Source: Actinospineispora spinosispora DSM 44797
GTDB lineage: Bacteria; Actinomycetota; Actinomycetes; Mycobacteriales; Pseudonocardiaceae
Length of the DNA stretch: 64,000 nt
Direction: 5' to 3'
Assembly: GCF_000429025.1 (NCBI RefSeq)
Contig: NZ_AUBB01000006.1
Span: forward strand, 248,001 to 312,000
Positions 34,455 through 43,034 of this stretch are shown one piece after another (position 1 is the stretch's first letter; each line of letters starts with the position of its first letter). Both the position numbers and the translations under genes were made by a program. Below the pieces are notes generated by a model that saw only the letters and a program-made list of their open reading frames with translations, did no database searches and was not told the origin of the DNA.

Positions 34455-35747
34455 ATGAGCGCGCCGCAGTGGCCCGAACCCTTGATCGAGAACCTTCGCG
34501 AACCCCGTGAACAGCGCGTCGTAGTGCTGGTCCGGCTCGCGGTCGTCGTCTCGTGGGCGCTGCTGCTGATCCTCGAACCCCAGGTGACCGAGACGCATCG
34601 GGTCGCGGCCTGGGCCGTGCTGGCGACCGCGGCGGTGTACTCCACGATCCTCGCGGTGTGGCAGCGCCGCGACGTCCGACCGCCGCCGAGCTGGTCGATC
34701 ACCCTGATGGACTCCCTGCTCACGCTGCTGGCCTGTGGTTTCACCGGCGGAACGGACACACTGGTGGTGGCGGTCCTGCCGCTCATCGTCATCGCGGCCG
34801 GGCTCGGTGGACGCCGCGGCTACGTCGTGGCGACCGGGCTGGGCCTCGGCTACGCCCTCGCGGTGTACCTCAGCGGGGAACCGGTGGGCGGCTGGCGCAT
34901 CGTGCTGCACGGCCTGTGGTGGACCGGCTACCTGCTGGCGACCGCGGTGCTCGTCGAGGTGTTCAGCCGGCTGCTCGAACGGCAGTACGCGGCGGCGGCG
35001 AAGTCGAGGGCCGAGGCGATCGCCGAACACGAGGCGCTGCTGGAGGAACGCGACCTGCGGGCCCGGCTCTCCGAGTCGCAGCACGCCCGCCAGGACGGCT
35101 TGCGGGTGATCCTGCACGAGTTCCGCACGCCGGTGTCGTCGATGACCGCGCTGAGCAAGGACCTGGCGTCCGGCACGCTGACCGAACCCGCCTCGGCCAC
35201 CGCACTGTCGCTGATCAACGCGCACGCCGAGCACCTGCGGGACATGCTGGACAACCTCGCCGACCTGGCGCTCGCCGACGGCAGCCCGGTCGGCAGGCCC
35301 CGCGAACGCATGGTGTCACTGGCCGAGCTGGCCGACGTGGTCATGGACGCCGCCGCGATCCCCGCGCATCGCCGGTTCGCCGCGATCGACCCCGAGGGCG
35401 GGTCGGTGTGGAGCGATCCGCAGCTGCTGCGTCGGGTGCTGACGAACCTCGCGGAGAACGCGGCCCGGCACAGCACCGACGGCCCGGTGGAGCTGCACCT
35501 GACCGGCACATCGAACCGGCTCGTCGCCGAGGTCCGCGACCGGGGTCCCGGGCTGCCGCCGGATCAGCTCGGCGAGGTGTCCCGCAAGTACGTGAGCCTC
35601 GGTGATCGGCGTGGCACCGCCGGTCTGGGCCTGTGGATCGTCGCGCAGCTGGTCGGCAGCCTGAAGGGCCAGCTCACCCTGTCCGCGCGAGAGAGCGGAG
35701 GCCTGGTGGCCCGTCTGGAGATCCCCTTGCCACCCCCTCGTGAGTGA
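34455..35747 (+). CDS. Membrane sensor histidine kinase
   Basis: 430 residues from ATG 34455. N-terminal ~170 residues contain about five hydrophobic segments without a large extracellular domain, then a coiled-coil helix ([31 protein letters not shown]), the H-box [11 protein letters not shown], the N-box [10 protein letters not shown], and G-boxes DRGPGLPP and [10 protein letters not shown]. It probably phosphorylates the response regulator encoded upstream. Membrane-sensing is likely. The final Pro-Arg-Glu-stop is encoded by a short GTGAGTG palindrome, as in the TetR gene at 24.3 kb. Confidence 0.9.
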   Translation: MSAPQWPEPLIENLREPREQRVVVLVRLAVVVSWALLLILEPQVTETHRVAAWAVLATAAVYSTILAVWQRRDVRPPPSWSITLMDSLLTLLACGFTGGTDTLVVAVLPLIVIAAGLGGRRGYVVATGLGLGYALAVYLSGEPVGGWRIVLHGLWWTGYLLATAVLVEVFSRLLERQYAAAAKSRAEAIAEHEALLEERDLRARLSESQHARQDGLRVILHEFRTPVSSMTALSKDLASGTLTEPASATALSLINAHAEHLRDMLDNLADLALADGSPVGRPRERMVSLAELADVVMDAAAIPAHRRFAAIDPEGGSVWSDPQLLRRVLTNLAENAARHSTDGPVELHLTGTSNRLVAEVRDRGPGLPPDQLGEVSRKYVSLGDRRGTAGLGLWIVAQLVGSLKGQLTLSARESGGLVARLEIPLPPPRE

Positions 35748-35763
35748 TGAGGCACTCACGAGG
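35736..35763. repeat. 28-bp GTGAGTG palindrome
   Basis: CCTCGTGAGTG and CACTCACGAGG around a 6-base loop: the outer ends of the 123-bp element without its interior. It contains the stop codon of the histidine-kinase gene. Confidence 0.8.
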
Positions 35764-35895
35764 CCACCCCGGAGGCGGCGCGCCAGGTGCCCAAGATCAC
35801 ATCGGATTCGTCGCGGGGACCTGTCGGCCGACGACAGATCCACACGTGCGGTGGCCAGCGGATCCGCCCCGAAGGGGAGGGTCTATTTTTCCCGC

Positions 35896-36813
35896 ATGGA
35901 CTACGAGGCTGCCGTCGCCACGTTTTTCACGGCTCCCCCGGAGGGCACGACCGCTCCGGACGTGGTGAACCGTGCCGGACCGTCCCGACAGCTACGCGAC
36001 GCTCTCGAACCACTCGCCATGCACGCGGTGTGGTCTCACGGTGTGAACGCCGCGCTGGCGGAACGCGGACTGGACTTCCTCTCGGCGTACGTCTACGGGC
36101 GCGCGTCGTGCCTCGGTGACGTCCCCTCCTCTGTGGTCACCTCGACGTTCGCGGTGTTCCCGTACGAGCTGATCGACGAGCAGTGGACCACCGGCCAGGG
36201 CAAGATCGACAGGACCGAACTCATCGAGCTGCGCGACGAGGCCACCGCCGCGAGCCTCCGCAAGATCCTCGGCGACGTCACGACCGAGCGGGAGATCGTG
36301 TGGGTCGCCGGGTCGCTCGAACGGGCCGTCGACAAGGCCGACGGCGCGGGCCGCCCACTGTTCTCGGCGCTGCGCTCGGCCCCCAGGCTCACCGACCCGT
36401 ACGGGCGGCTGTGGCGAGCGGCGGAGATGGTGCGCGAGCACCGCGGCGACGGGCACGTCGCCGCGAGCGTGGCCGCGGGTCTCGGGCCGTGCGAGATGAA
36501 CATCGTGACGGAGCTGTGGCTCGGCTACCCGATGGGTGAGTACAGCAACACCCGGGGCTGGTCCCGTGAGGCAACCGAGTCGGCCATCGCGCGGCTCACC
36601 GTCGCCGGCTTCATCGCCAACTGGGAGCTGACCGACGACGGCAGGGACTTCCGGGACACGATCGAGAAGCGCACCGACGCCACCCAGCGCAGCCTGATCG
36701 ACGCGCTCGGCGGACGACTGGGGCCCGTGCTCGACCGGGTGTCGGCCTGGTCCAAGCGCTGCATCGCCGCTGGAGCGTTCCCCTCGGACCCCCGCAAGCG
36801 CGCCGCCGGCTGA
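35896..36813 (+). CDS. SCO6745-family protein
   Basis: 305 residues from ATG 35896. Layout matches the actinobacterial SCO6745 family: LEPLAMHAVWSHGVNAALAERGL, YVYGRASCLGDVPSSVVTSTFAVFPYELI, a middle helical part, and a C-terminal winged-helix-like region (LWLGYPMGEYSNTRGWSREATESAIARLTVAGFIANWELTDDGR). The family's function is not established; DNA or small-molecule binding is possible. It stands alone and ends convergently with cobA across a family I palindrome. Confidence 0.8.
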   Translation: MDYEAAVATFFTAPPEGTTAPDVVNRAGPSRQLRDALEPLAMHAVWSHGVNAALAERGLDFLSAYVYGRASCLGDVPSSVVTSTFAVFPYELIDEQWTTGQGKIDRTELIELRDEATAASLRKILGDVTTEREIVWVAGSLERAVDKADGAGRPLFSALRSAPRLTDPYGRLWRAAEMVREHRGDGHVAASVAAGLGPCEMNIVTELWLGYPMGEYSNTRGWSREATESAIARLTVAGFIANWELTDDGRDFRDTIEKRTDATQRSLIDALGGRLGPVLDRVSAWSKRCIAAGAFPSDPRKRAAG

Positions 36814-36820
36814 TCGACGT

Positions 36821-36883
36821 CGCACACGTTCGTGCCGCGTCGCGGACGGTGGGAACATCCGCGACGCGACATCACGGTGTGCG
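36821..36883. repeat. 63-bp phased palindrome, family I, copy 3 (with compensatory changes)
   Basis: Outer boxes CGCACA (36821) / TGTGCG (36878), inner boxes CGCGGA (36841) / TCCGCG (36858). Other copies have CGCAGA / TCTGCG, so both partners changed together. It overlaps the final codons and stop of cobA. Confidence 0.85.
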
Positions 36884-38086
36884 AAGCGCCTGAAGGCCCG
36901 CGACGGGCCCGACCACGATGATCGCCGGTGGTCGGAACTGTTCGGTGGCCATTGCGTCCGCGACCTTCGCCAGCGTGCTGCGGAGGGTTCGCTGGTTGCG
37001 CATCGTGCCGTTCTGGATGACCGCGACCGGGGTGTCGGACGGACGGCCGTGTTCGATGAGTACCTCGGCGAACGCGGCGATCCGCTGCACTCCCATCAGC
37101 AGTACCAGGGTGCCTCGCAACCGGCCGAGCGACGGCCAATCGATGAGTGAGGTCGGGTCGTCCGGGGCGACGTGTCCGGACACGACCACGATCTCGTGGG
37201 CCACCCCCCGGTGGCTGACCGGAACGTCGGCGGCGGCGGGCGCGGCGAATGCGCTGGTCACACCGGGCACCACGGTGACGGGGACGCCCGCCTCGGCGCA
37301 CGCGATGACTTCCTCGAAGCCCCTGCCGTAGACGAACGGGTCGCCGCCCTTGAGCCGGACCACGAACTTCCCGGCCTTGGCGGCGTCGATGAGCGCGGCG
37401 TTGATGTGCTCCTGCTGCATCGCCCTGCCGTATGGGATTTTCGACGCGTCGATCACCTCGACGTGCGACGGCAGCTCCTCGAGCAGGCTCTGCGGGGCGA
37501 GCCGGTCGGTCACCACGACATCGGCCCTGGACAGCAGACGACGGCCGCGCACGGTGATCAGGCCCGGGTCCCCCGGCCCACCACCCACCAGCGCAACACC
37601 GGGCTCCTCGGGTGTGGCCGCATCGTCGACCGTGCCCTCTCGCAGCGCCTCGACCATCGCGGTCCGCACCGAGGCGGAACGCTTGGGATCTCCGCCGGAG
37701 ATCACCCCGACGGTCAGCCCCTCGTGTTCGCCGACGGCCGGTGTCACCGCTGAGCCCAGCTCGCCGGCATCCGCGCGGACGCAGAAGATCCGGCGGCGGG
37801 TCGCCTCGGCGACGACCTGCTCGTTGACGTCGGCGTCGTCGGTGCACGCCAACACGTACCAGGCGTCGGCGAGATCGCCGTCGGTGTAGGTGCGCTGCCG
37901 CCAGTCGAGCTCGCCCGCTCCCGCCATGCCCTCGACGACGGCGGTGACCTCGGGTGAGATCACCCGGATCCGGGCGCCGGCGGCGAGCAGCCTCGGCGCC
38001 CGGCGCTGCACGACCGAGCCCCCGCCGATCACCACGACGAGACGGTCACGCAGCTCGAGGCCGACCAGGTAGTGCGCCTCAGCCAT
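36872..38086 (-). CDS. cobA: Uroporphyrinogen-III C-methyltransferase fused to precorrin-2 dehydrogenase
   Basis: 404 residues from ATG 38086. N-terminal ~150 residues are a siroheme-synthase-type NAD domain (VVVIGGGSVVQRRAPRLLAAGA); the rest is SUMT with VGGGPGDPGLITVRG, GKFVVRLKGGDPFVYGRG and the PGVTSAFAAPA loop. It makes precorrin-2 with SAM and may oxidise it to sirohydrochlorin, feeding cobalamin and siroheme. Orthologous in position to M. tuberculosis Rv2847c (cysG). The last codons come from the overlapping palindrome. Confidence 0.92.
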   Translation of the reverse strand: MAEAHYLVGLELRDRLVVVIGGGSVVQRRAPRLLAAGARIRVISPEVTAVVEGMAGAGELDWRQRTYTDGDLADAWYVLACTDDADVNEQVVAEATRRRIFCVRADAGELGSAVTPAVGEHEGLTVGVISGGDPKRSASVRTAMVEALREGTVDDAATPEEPGVALVGGGPGDPGLITVRGRRLLSRADVVVTDRLAPQSLLEELPSHVEVIDASKIPYGRAMQQEHINAALIDAAKAGKFVVRLKGGDPFVYGRGFEEVIACAEAGVPVTVVPGVTSAFAAPAAADVPVSHRGVAHEIVVVSGHVAPDDPTSLIDWPSLGRLRGTLVLLMGVQRIAAFAEVLIEHGRPSDTPVAVIQNGTMRNQRTLRSTLAKVADAMATEQFRPPAIIVVGPVAGLQALRTP

Positions 38087-38196
38087 TACCGACCTCACGT
38101 CGGGCTGGCGCGGTCCGGTTCATCTGGGTGAGCACGCTGCATCCTCTCCGTCGTGCCCGGTCGAGGTCAACGTGACGCATATCAGGCAAGGGCGCT

Positions 38197-38652
38197 CTAG
38201 CGTGGCTCACGCTTGCGGGCCGCTCGGCGCAGCTGCAGGATTCGCAGGTAGCCGGGGATCGCCACCAGCAGGATCCCGAGCGCCGCGGCGAACAGCAGCG
38301 CGACACCCACGGGTAGCGTTCCGGCCGCGCCGAGGAAGCGGATCTCGGTGGGCACGTTGTTCTGCAGGATGAAGATCAGCAGGAACAGCAGGACGACCGC
38401 CGACAGCGTCAGCCCGATCCACAGACCGCTGACCCGCGTCCTGGTGACCGGCACGGAGGTGGGCCGGTTCGGCTCCGGCGCGATCACCGTTCCGCCGGGA
38501 TCCGGTTTCACGACGGTGCCCGAGCTCGACTGGTCGTGGGTCCCGTTCGAGCCACCGTTCGTGCCGGTGGCGGGCGGCACCGATCCGGGCGTCACCGGAC
38601 CGCCGTTGCCCTGCTCCCCCGCCCGGTCGCCGTGCCGATGTTCTTCGGCCAT
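38197..38652 (-). CDS. LapA-domain (DUF1049) membrane protein
   Basis: 151 residues. A long flexible hydrophilic N-terminus (about 75 residues rich in Gly, Thr, Pro) precedes two TM segments (WIGLTLSAVVLLFLLIFIL and GVALLFAAALGILLVAIPG) separated by NNVPTEIRFLGAAG, the LapA pattern, and a basic tail RRAARKREPR. In enterobacteria LapA helps LPS assembly control; the actinobacterial role is unknown. Confidence 0.8.
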   Translation of the reverse strand: MAEEHRHGDRAGEQGNGGPVTPGSVPPATGTNGGSNGTHDQSSSGTVVKPDPGGTVIAPEPNRPTSVPVTRTRVSGLWIGLTLSAVVLLFLLIFILQNNVPTEIRFLGAAGTLPVGVALLFAAALGILLVAIPGYLRILQLRRAARKREPR

Positions 38653-38826
38653 GACCCGGTACCCCTTCCGCTGCCGGGCAGGCCCACCTGACGGGACACC
38701 GCCTCGCGCGGAGTATCCACCCTCCGTCGGAAATATTCGATCACTGCACGATCGGGTGTCGCCCTCGCGCACGTCCCCACCACCCTCGACCGGTGCACAC
38801 AGGCTCGACCGCCCGGTGCTGACACC

Positions 38827-39042
38827 CCCGACTCGCTGTGCCGACGCACCCGACTCGCTGTGCTGACACGCCCGACTCGCTGTGCTGACACGCCCGACTC
38901 GCGGGGCGCGCGCACCCCGCCCGCGAGTCGGGCACGCTGGCACCGCGAGTCGGGGTTCACAGCACCGCGAGTCGGGGATCTCGGCAGCGCGAGTCGGGCA
39001 CGTCAGCACCGCGAGTCGGGGGTTTCGGCAGCGCGAGTCGGT
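38827..39042. repeat. Phased inverted-repeat array, 22-bp period, ten boxes
   Basis: CCCGACTCG at 38827, 38849, 38871 and 38893, then its complement CGAGTCGGG at 38924, 38946, 38968, 38990, 39012 and (last base changed) 39034. Every step is exactly 22 bp within each half; a GC hairpin sits at the centre (38901-38924). It occupies most of the 405-bp gap between cobE and the lapA-like gene. The rest of the gap (38653-38826) holds only the presumed lapA promoter. Confidence 0.92.
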
Positions 39043-39057
39043 CGCGACCGCGTGGGA

Positions 39058-39480
39058 CTAGCCGTGTGAGGGGGTGCCGGCGGACGTGGCGCTGATCCTT
39101 GCCAGCGCGGCAGTGGCCCCGGTGCCGGCGAGCTTCTCGCCGATCAGCTCGACGGTGGAACCGGGAGACGCCAGCTCACCGGCCGCGTACAGCGCGGCGG
39201 CCTCGGCCACCGACGGCGTGCCCACCGCGTCCGACACCCGCGTCGAGGGGTTCGGGACGCTCACCGAGGCCAGCTGCCGCGATGAGTAGGTACGCAGTGC
39301 GTCGCCCACGACAGCGCGCAGTCCCGGCTCGTCGGCTCTGGCGTCCAGCGTCGCGTACGACTGAACGGTGTCGCGATCCACGCCGTGGTGTTCGAGCAGG
39401 GCTCTGACGACCGCCTCGACGTCAGCGGCGTCGACACCGCGCCGGCAGCCCAGGCCGACGACGAACCGGGCGCCGCTCAC
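39058..39480 (-). CDS. cobE: Cobalamin biosynthesis protein CobE/GbiG C-terminal type
   Basis: 140 residues from GTG overlapping the cobB stop (GTGA). ARFVVGLGCRRGVDAADVEAVVRALLEHHGV and the SVPNPSTRVSDAVGTPSVAEAAAL segment match the CobE/CbiG C-terminal domain, which acts around precorrin-5 C11-deacylation in corrin ring synthesis. Coupled to cobB. It ends beside the 22-bp array, which may serve as the operon's terminator. Confidence 0.85.
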   Translation of the reverse strand: MSGARFVVGLGCRRGVDAADVEAVVRALLEHHGVDRDTVQSYATLDARADEPGLRAVVGDALRTYSSRQLASVSVPNPSTRVSDAVGTPSVAEAAALYAAGELASPGSTVELIGEKLAGTGATAALARISATSAGTPSHG

Positions 39481-40859
39481 CGCCCGACGAGCGACCGCGT
39501 GCACCTGGCCACGAAGCGCGCCACCGTCTCCGGCTGGCCGGCCGGGTGGGTGTGCAGGTAGGACGCATGTACGCCACCGACCACGAAGCCCTCGGCCGCC
39601 GGCACCGCGCCCGGCTGCGCCCATTTCCAGGCGGGTGCCCCGGCGGCGGCGGGGGGCAGGACGGTGGTCCGGTGGAACTCGTGGCCGGTGACCCGCTGTC
39701 CTTCGGTGAACAGTGCGGACGAGGTGAGCGCGACCGCGTCCCGGTATCCGAGCTTCAACCGGGGGTTCATCGCGCCGGCGGCCGGCAGCACACCGCACAT
39801 CGGGTGGCCGTCCAGCTCGGCCGTCAGGTACAGCAGGCCGCCGCATTCGGCATGGATCGGCGCGCCGGTCGCGGCGAGCGCGGCGACCTCGGCACGCAGG
39901 CTCTCGTTGGCAGCCAGTGCGGCACCGTGTTCCTCGGGGAACCCGCCGGGCAGCACGAGCCCGGTCGTGCCCTCCGGCAGGTGCGGGTCCCGCACCGGAT
40001 CGAACACCACGACCTCGGCGCCCGCCGCCGCCAACAGCTCGGCATGCTCGGCGTACCCGAAGGTGAACGCGGACCCTCCGGCAACCGCGACCACCGGACG
40101 CGGCCCGGCCTCGATCGGCACGTTCCCCAACGCCGACACGGCATCCCAGCGCTCGCCGGGGGGCCGGACCGGGGCGGCGGCCGCAACCACCCCGTCCAGA
40201 TCGATATGGGTGGCGGCCAGCTCGGCCATCGCCTCCACGGCCGCCGTGGCTGCGCCACCGTGCTCCGCGGCCGTCACCAGTCCCAGGTGCCGCGAGGGCA
40301 CGGCGAGCGCGTCCTGACGAGGCAGCGCGCCGAAGACCGGCAGCCCGACCTCCTCGCAGGCGTCGCGCAGCACCTCCTCGTGGCGTGGGCTGCCGACCTG
40401 GTTCAGCACCACGCCGGCCAGCCTGGTGCCGGGCCGATAGGTGGCGAACCCGTGCAGCAGCGCCGCGATGCTCCGGCTCTGCCCCCGCGCGTCGACCACC
40501 AGAAGAACCGGGGCGCCCAGCAGCCCGGCGACGTGCGCGGTGGAGCCGTCGTTGTCCCCGCCGGTCCCGATCCGACCGTCGAACAGCCCCATGACGCCTT
40601 CGACGACGGCGACGTCCGCGCCCTCGGCGCCGTGCGCGAACAACGGCGCCACCCGATGCTCGCCGACGAGCACCGGGTCGAGGTTCCGACCGGGACGACC
40701 GGTGGCGAGCGAGTGGTAACCGGGGTCGATGTAGTCGGGGCCGACCTTGAACGGTGCCACGCGAGTACCTCGCCGGCACAGCGCGGCCATCAGGCCGGTG
40801 GCCACCGTCGTCTTGCCCGAGCCCGACGCGGCGGCCGCGATCACGATCACCCTGGTCAT
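39477..40859 (-). CDS. cobB: Cobyrinate a,c-diamide synthase
   Basis: 460 residues from ATG 40859. N-terminal ATP-binding domain with AAAASGSGKTTVATGL and KVGPDYIDPGYH, EGVMGLFDG; C-terminal class I glutamine amidotransferase with the nucleophile Cys in HAECGGLLYL and a conserved His in GHEFHRTTV. It amidates the a and c carboxylates of (hydrogeno)cobyrinate using glutamine. Positional ortholog of Rv2848c. cobE is coupled downstream. Confidence 0.93.
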   Translation of the reverse strand: MTRVIVIAAAASGSGKTTVATGLMAALCRRGTRVAPFKVGPDYIDPGYHSLATGRPGRNLDPVLVGEHRVAPLFAHGAEGADVAVVEGVMGLFDGRIGTGGDNDGSTAHVAGLLGAPVLLVVDARGQSRSIAALLHGFATYRPGTRLAGVVLNQVGSPRHEEVLRDACEEVGLPVFGALPRQDALAVPSRHLGLVTAAEHGGAATAAVEAMAELAATHIDLDGVVAAAAPVRPPGERWDAVSALGNVPIEAGPRPVVAVAGGSAFTFGYAEHAELLAAAGAEVVVFDPVRDPHLPEGTTGLVLPGGFPEEHGAALAANESLRAEVAALAATGAPIHAECGGLLYLTAELDGHPMCGVLPAAGAMNPRLKLGYRDAVALTSSALFTEGQRVTGHEFHRTTVLPPAAAGAPAWKWAQPGAVPAAEGFVVGGVHASYLHTHPAGQPETVARFVARCTRSLVGR

Positions 40860-41113
40860 GACCGGCACGCTACGCGACTCCGCGCGAACCGACCGTCTCC
40901 GCTCGTCCACTCAATTGCACCACTCGTCGGTGAACGGTTCACTCCTTCTGGCTCATCTCACGAAGACGCTCAGTTACCGCGAGCGAGCTACCAGCCGTCG
41001 TCAACCCTCTTTCGGACCTCTCCGACACAGATGATCTCGTGCCACAGTTACTGCTACGTCTGTCCGGCCGTCCCGAGCCGGTCGGGTCTGGCGAGAGACA
41101 TCGAGGAGTCACC

Positions 41114-41794
41114 GTGCGGGTTCGCGCCCTCTTCGCCGCCGCGGTGGTCGCGGCCGCATGCGTGCTCACCGGCACGACCGTCACCGGCCAGCCGGCGACG
41201 GCCCAGGCCCAGGACTGCGCGCGCCCCCAGGGCCCGATGGTCGCCTACGGGCACAGCTATCTGCACTCGCCGGAGATCGGCGGTGCGAACGCCAGCTACG
41301 CGACGCTCGCGGCCACCGCGCTGCGGGTCAAGCCGGTCATCAGGGCGGTGAACGGCGGCACGACGCTCGACGTCGATGCTCTCGTGCACAAGGGCGCCAC
41401 CAAGTGGGTGCCCGGCTCCGCCGATCTGGTGCTGATCGACTCGGCGATCAACGACATCGAGCAGAAGCTGCCGACCAAGCAGTGGACGACCGCTCTGCGC
41501 CACACGCTGAGCGCCTTCAGCACAGCGCCGGTGCCGATGATCCTGCTGGTCGAGCCGCTGCAGGTGAGCGCGGCCGGGCATCCGGGCCGCGACCCGAAGG
41601 TGATCGCCGCCTACGCGGCCGCGCAGCGCAAGGTCGCCTCGGAGTTCGACGCCGTGCGCATCGTCGACGCGCACAGCGGCTGGGTTCCGAGGCTGGATCT
41701 GTCGACCGACGGGATCCACCCCAACGCGGTCGGCATGCTGCACCTGGCGCGCGCCGTGCGCAGCACCGCCATTCGTTCGTCCTGCTCGCCCTGA
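41114..41794 (+). CDS. Secreted SGNH/GDSL hydrolase
   Basis: 226 residues from GTG with GAGGAG 5 bp upstream. Signal peptide RVRALFAAAVVAAACVLTG...AQA. Block I is atypical: nucleophile S48 in YGHSYLHS, block III Asn in DSAINDIE, block V DGIHPN with catalytic Asp and His. Two Cys (CARPQ, SSCSP) may form a disulfide. An exported esterase or lipase of unknown substrate, inserted between cobB and cobO and transcribed divergently. Confidence 0.82.
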   Translation: MRVRALFAAAVVAAACVLTGTTVTGQPATAQAQDCARPQGPMVAYGHSYLHSPEIGGANASYATLAATALRVKPVIRAVNGGTTLDVDALVHKGATKWVPGSADLVLIDSAINDIEQKLPTKQWTTALRHTLSAFSTAPVPMILLVEPLQVSAAGHPGRDPKVIAAYAAAQRKVASEFDAVRIVDAHSGWVPRLDLSTDGIHPNAVGMLHLARAVRSTAIRSSCSP

Positions 41795-41868
41795 CGTCTC
41801 ACCTCGACCCGGTGTGTCCCCGTTGGCTCGCCCGGGTCCTCGGGGTGCCCCCGCTGGCCATCCAGTGT

Positions 41869-41980
41869 CTTGGCGTGGTCGGGCGGTATCAACCCCCGGC
41901 TTCGCCGGCCTCGCACGCGTTCCTGGTTGCACGGGCTCGGGGGCGAGGGTTCCGGGTTGACACCACCCGACCACGCCAAG
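41869..41980. repeat. 112-bp element with 27-bp inverted ends
   Basis: Left arm starts CTTGGCGTGGTCGGG, right arm ends CCCGACCACGCCAAG; 25 of 27 positions pair. The 58-bp interior has a small CCGGCTTCGCCGG hairpin. No coding capacity. Part of the 608-bp gap between the SGNH gene and cobO. Confidence 0.8.
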
Positions 41981-42088
41981 TGCAGGCCAGGATCGCGGGG
42001 ACGGGGGAGGTCTGCGCGCCCACAGCTGCCACGGCTGCCACGGCTCACTGGGTGCACGGCGCGCTCACCAATCACACCAATCACGCTT

Positions 42089-42150
42089 CGCAGAGCTTCA
42101 TGCTGCATCGCAGACACTGCAGCATCTGCGACGCGACGTGAAGCTCTGCG
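42089..42150. repeat. 62-bp phased palindrome, family I, copy 4
   Basis: CGCAGA at 42089 and 42109; TCTGCG at 42125 and 42145. Arms between boxes are nearly fully complementary (CTTCATGCTGCAT side against GACGCGACGTGAAG side). Lies between convergent genes. Confidence 0.85.
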
Positions 42151-42402
42151 AGGTCACTCGGACAACCAACTTGAGCACGGCTAAGTCGGCTCCGCGAGTC
42201 TCCGAAGGAGTTCCGGCGAAGGCCGGGCAGTGAATGTCCGCAACCAGGCTCCCGAGCCGGACGGCGGCTCCCAGGGCGACAACAAGCGCGCGCCCGGGCG
42301 AGTCCTCGAGCCTTTTTTTCTGGGAGTACCCCAGCGAGCGTTTACGCGAGCCGGGGTGGTCACAGAAAAATATCGCGCGCGGAACAGGCCGAAAAGTCCA
42401 GC
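42151..42402. other. Non-coding stretch before cobO end, nothing recognised
   Basis: About 250 bp between the palindrome and the 3' end of cobO. It has a T7 run near 42313 and a partial GC hairpin (42335-42362), but their order does not make a terminator on either strand. No supported gene. Confidence 0.4.
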
Positions 42403-43017
42403 TCACCACTCGATTCCGCGTTGGCCCTTCTGGCCGGCGTCCATCGGGTGTTTGACCTTCGTCGTCTCCAGCACCAGGTCTGCTGCTTCGATCAGCGCGG
42501 GCGGCGCGTCGCGGCCGGTGATCACCACGTGTTGCCTGCCCTCGCGCGCGGTGAGTACTTCGACGACCTCGGCCACGTCGATCCACCCCCATTTGAGCGG
42601 GTAGGTGAACTCGTCCAGCACGTACATCTCGTGCTGCTGGCTCTCGATCCGGCGCCGGATCTCGCGCCAGCCTTCCCGCGCCGCCGCTGCGTGGTCCTCC
42701 TCGGTGCCCTGCTTGCGCGCCCAGGACCAGCCCTCGCCCATCTTGTGCCATTCGACGGGGCCGCCTTCACCGGTCTCGGTGTGCAGCCGGCCCAGCGCCT
42801 GGAACGCGGACTCTTCGCCGACCTTCCACTTCGCGGACTTGACGAACTGGAACACTCCGATCGACCAGCCCTGGTTCCAGGCGCGCAGCGCCATGCCGAA
42901 CGCGGCGGTCGACTTGCCCTTCATCGCCCCCGTGTGCACGATCAGCAACGGCCTGGTGCGCCGCTGCCTGGTGGTGAGCCCGTCTTTCGGTACTTCGCTG
43001 ACCTGTCCCTGAGGCAT
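42403..43017 (-). CDS. cobO: Cob(I)yrinic acid a,c-diamide adenosyltransferase
   Basis: 204 residues, CobO/BtuR family. P-loop-like HTGAMKGKSTAAFG binds ATP in the reverse manner typical of this family; GVFQFVKSAKWKVGEES and VLDEFTYPLKWGWI are family segments. It transfers the adenosyl group to Co(I) corrinoid. Positional ortholog of Rv2849c. It lies 17 bp after the chelatase-like gene in one operon. Confidence 0.93.
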   Translation of the reverse strand: MPQGQVSEVPKDGLTTRQRRTRPLLIVHTGAMKGKSTAAFGMALRAWNQGWSIGVFQFVKSAKWKVGEESAFQALGRLHTETGEGGPVEWHKMGEGWSWARKQGTEEDHAAAAREGWREIRRRIESQQHEMYVLDEFTYPLKWGWIDVAEVVEVLTAREGRQHVVITGRDAPPALIEAADLVLETTKVKHPMDAGQKGQRGIEW

Positions 43018-43034
43018 GTGCCGTCCTCCCTTTG

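Noticed and set aside
38827-39042. CRISPR array
   Set aside because: Period is regular, but the boxes are only 9 bp, the spacers are about 13 bp and partly repeated, orientation flips in the middle, and there are no cas genes.
40860-41113. Cobalamin riboswitch upstream of cobB
   Set aside because: No B12-box-like sequence or extended fold was found on the minus strand in this gap.
42151-42402. Intrinsic terminator or small gene before cobO end
   Set aside because: The T-run and the hairpin are in the wrong order for either strand; frames here are shadow-like.
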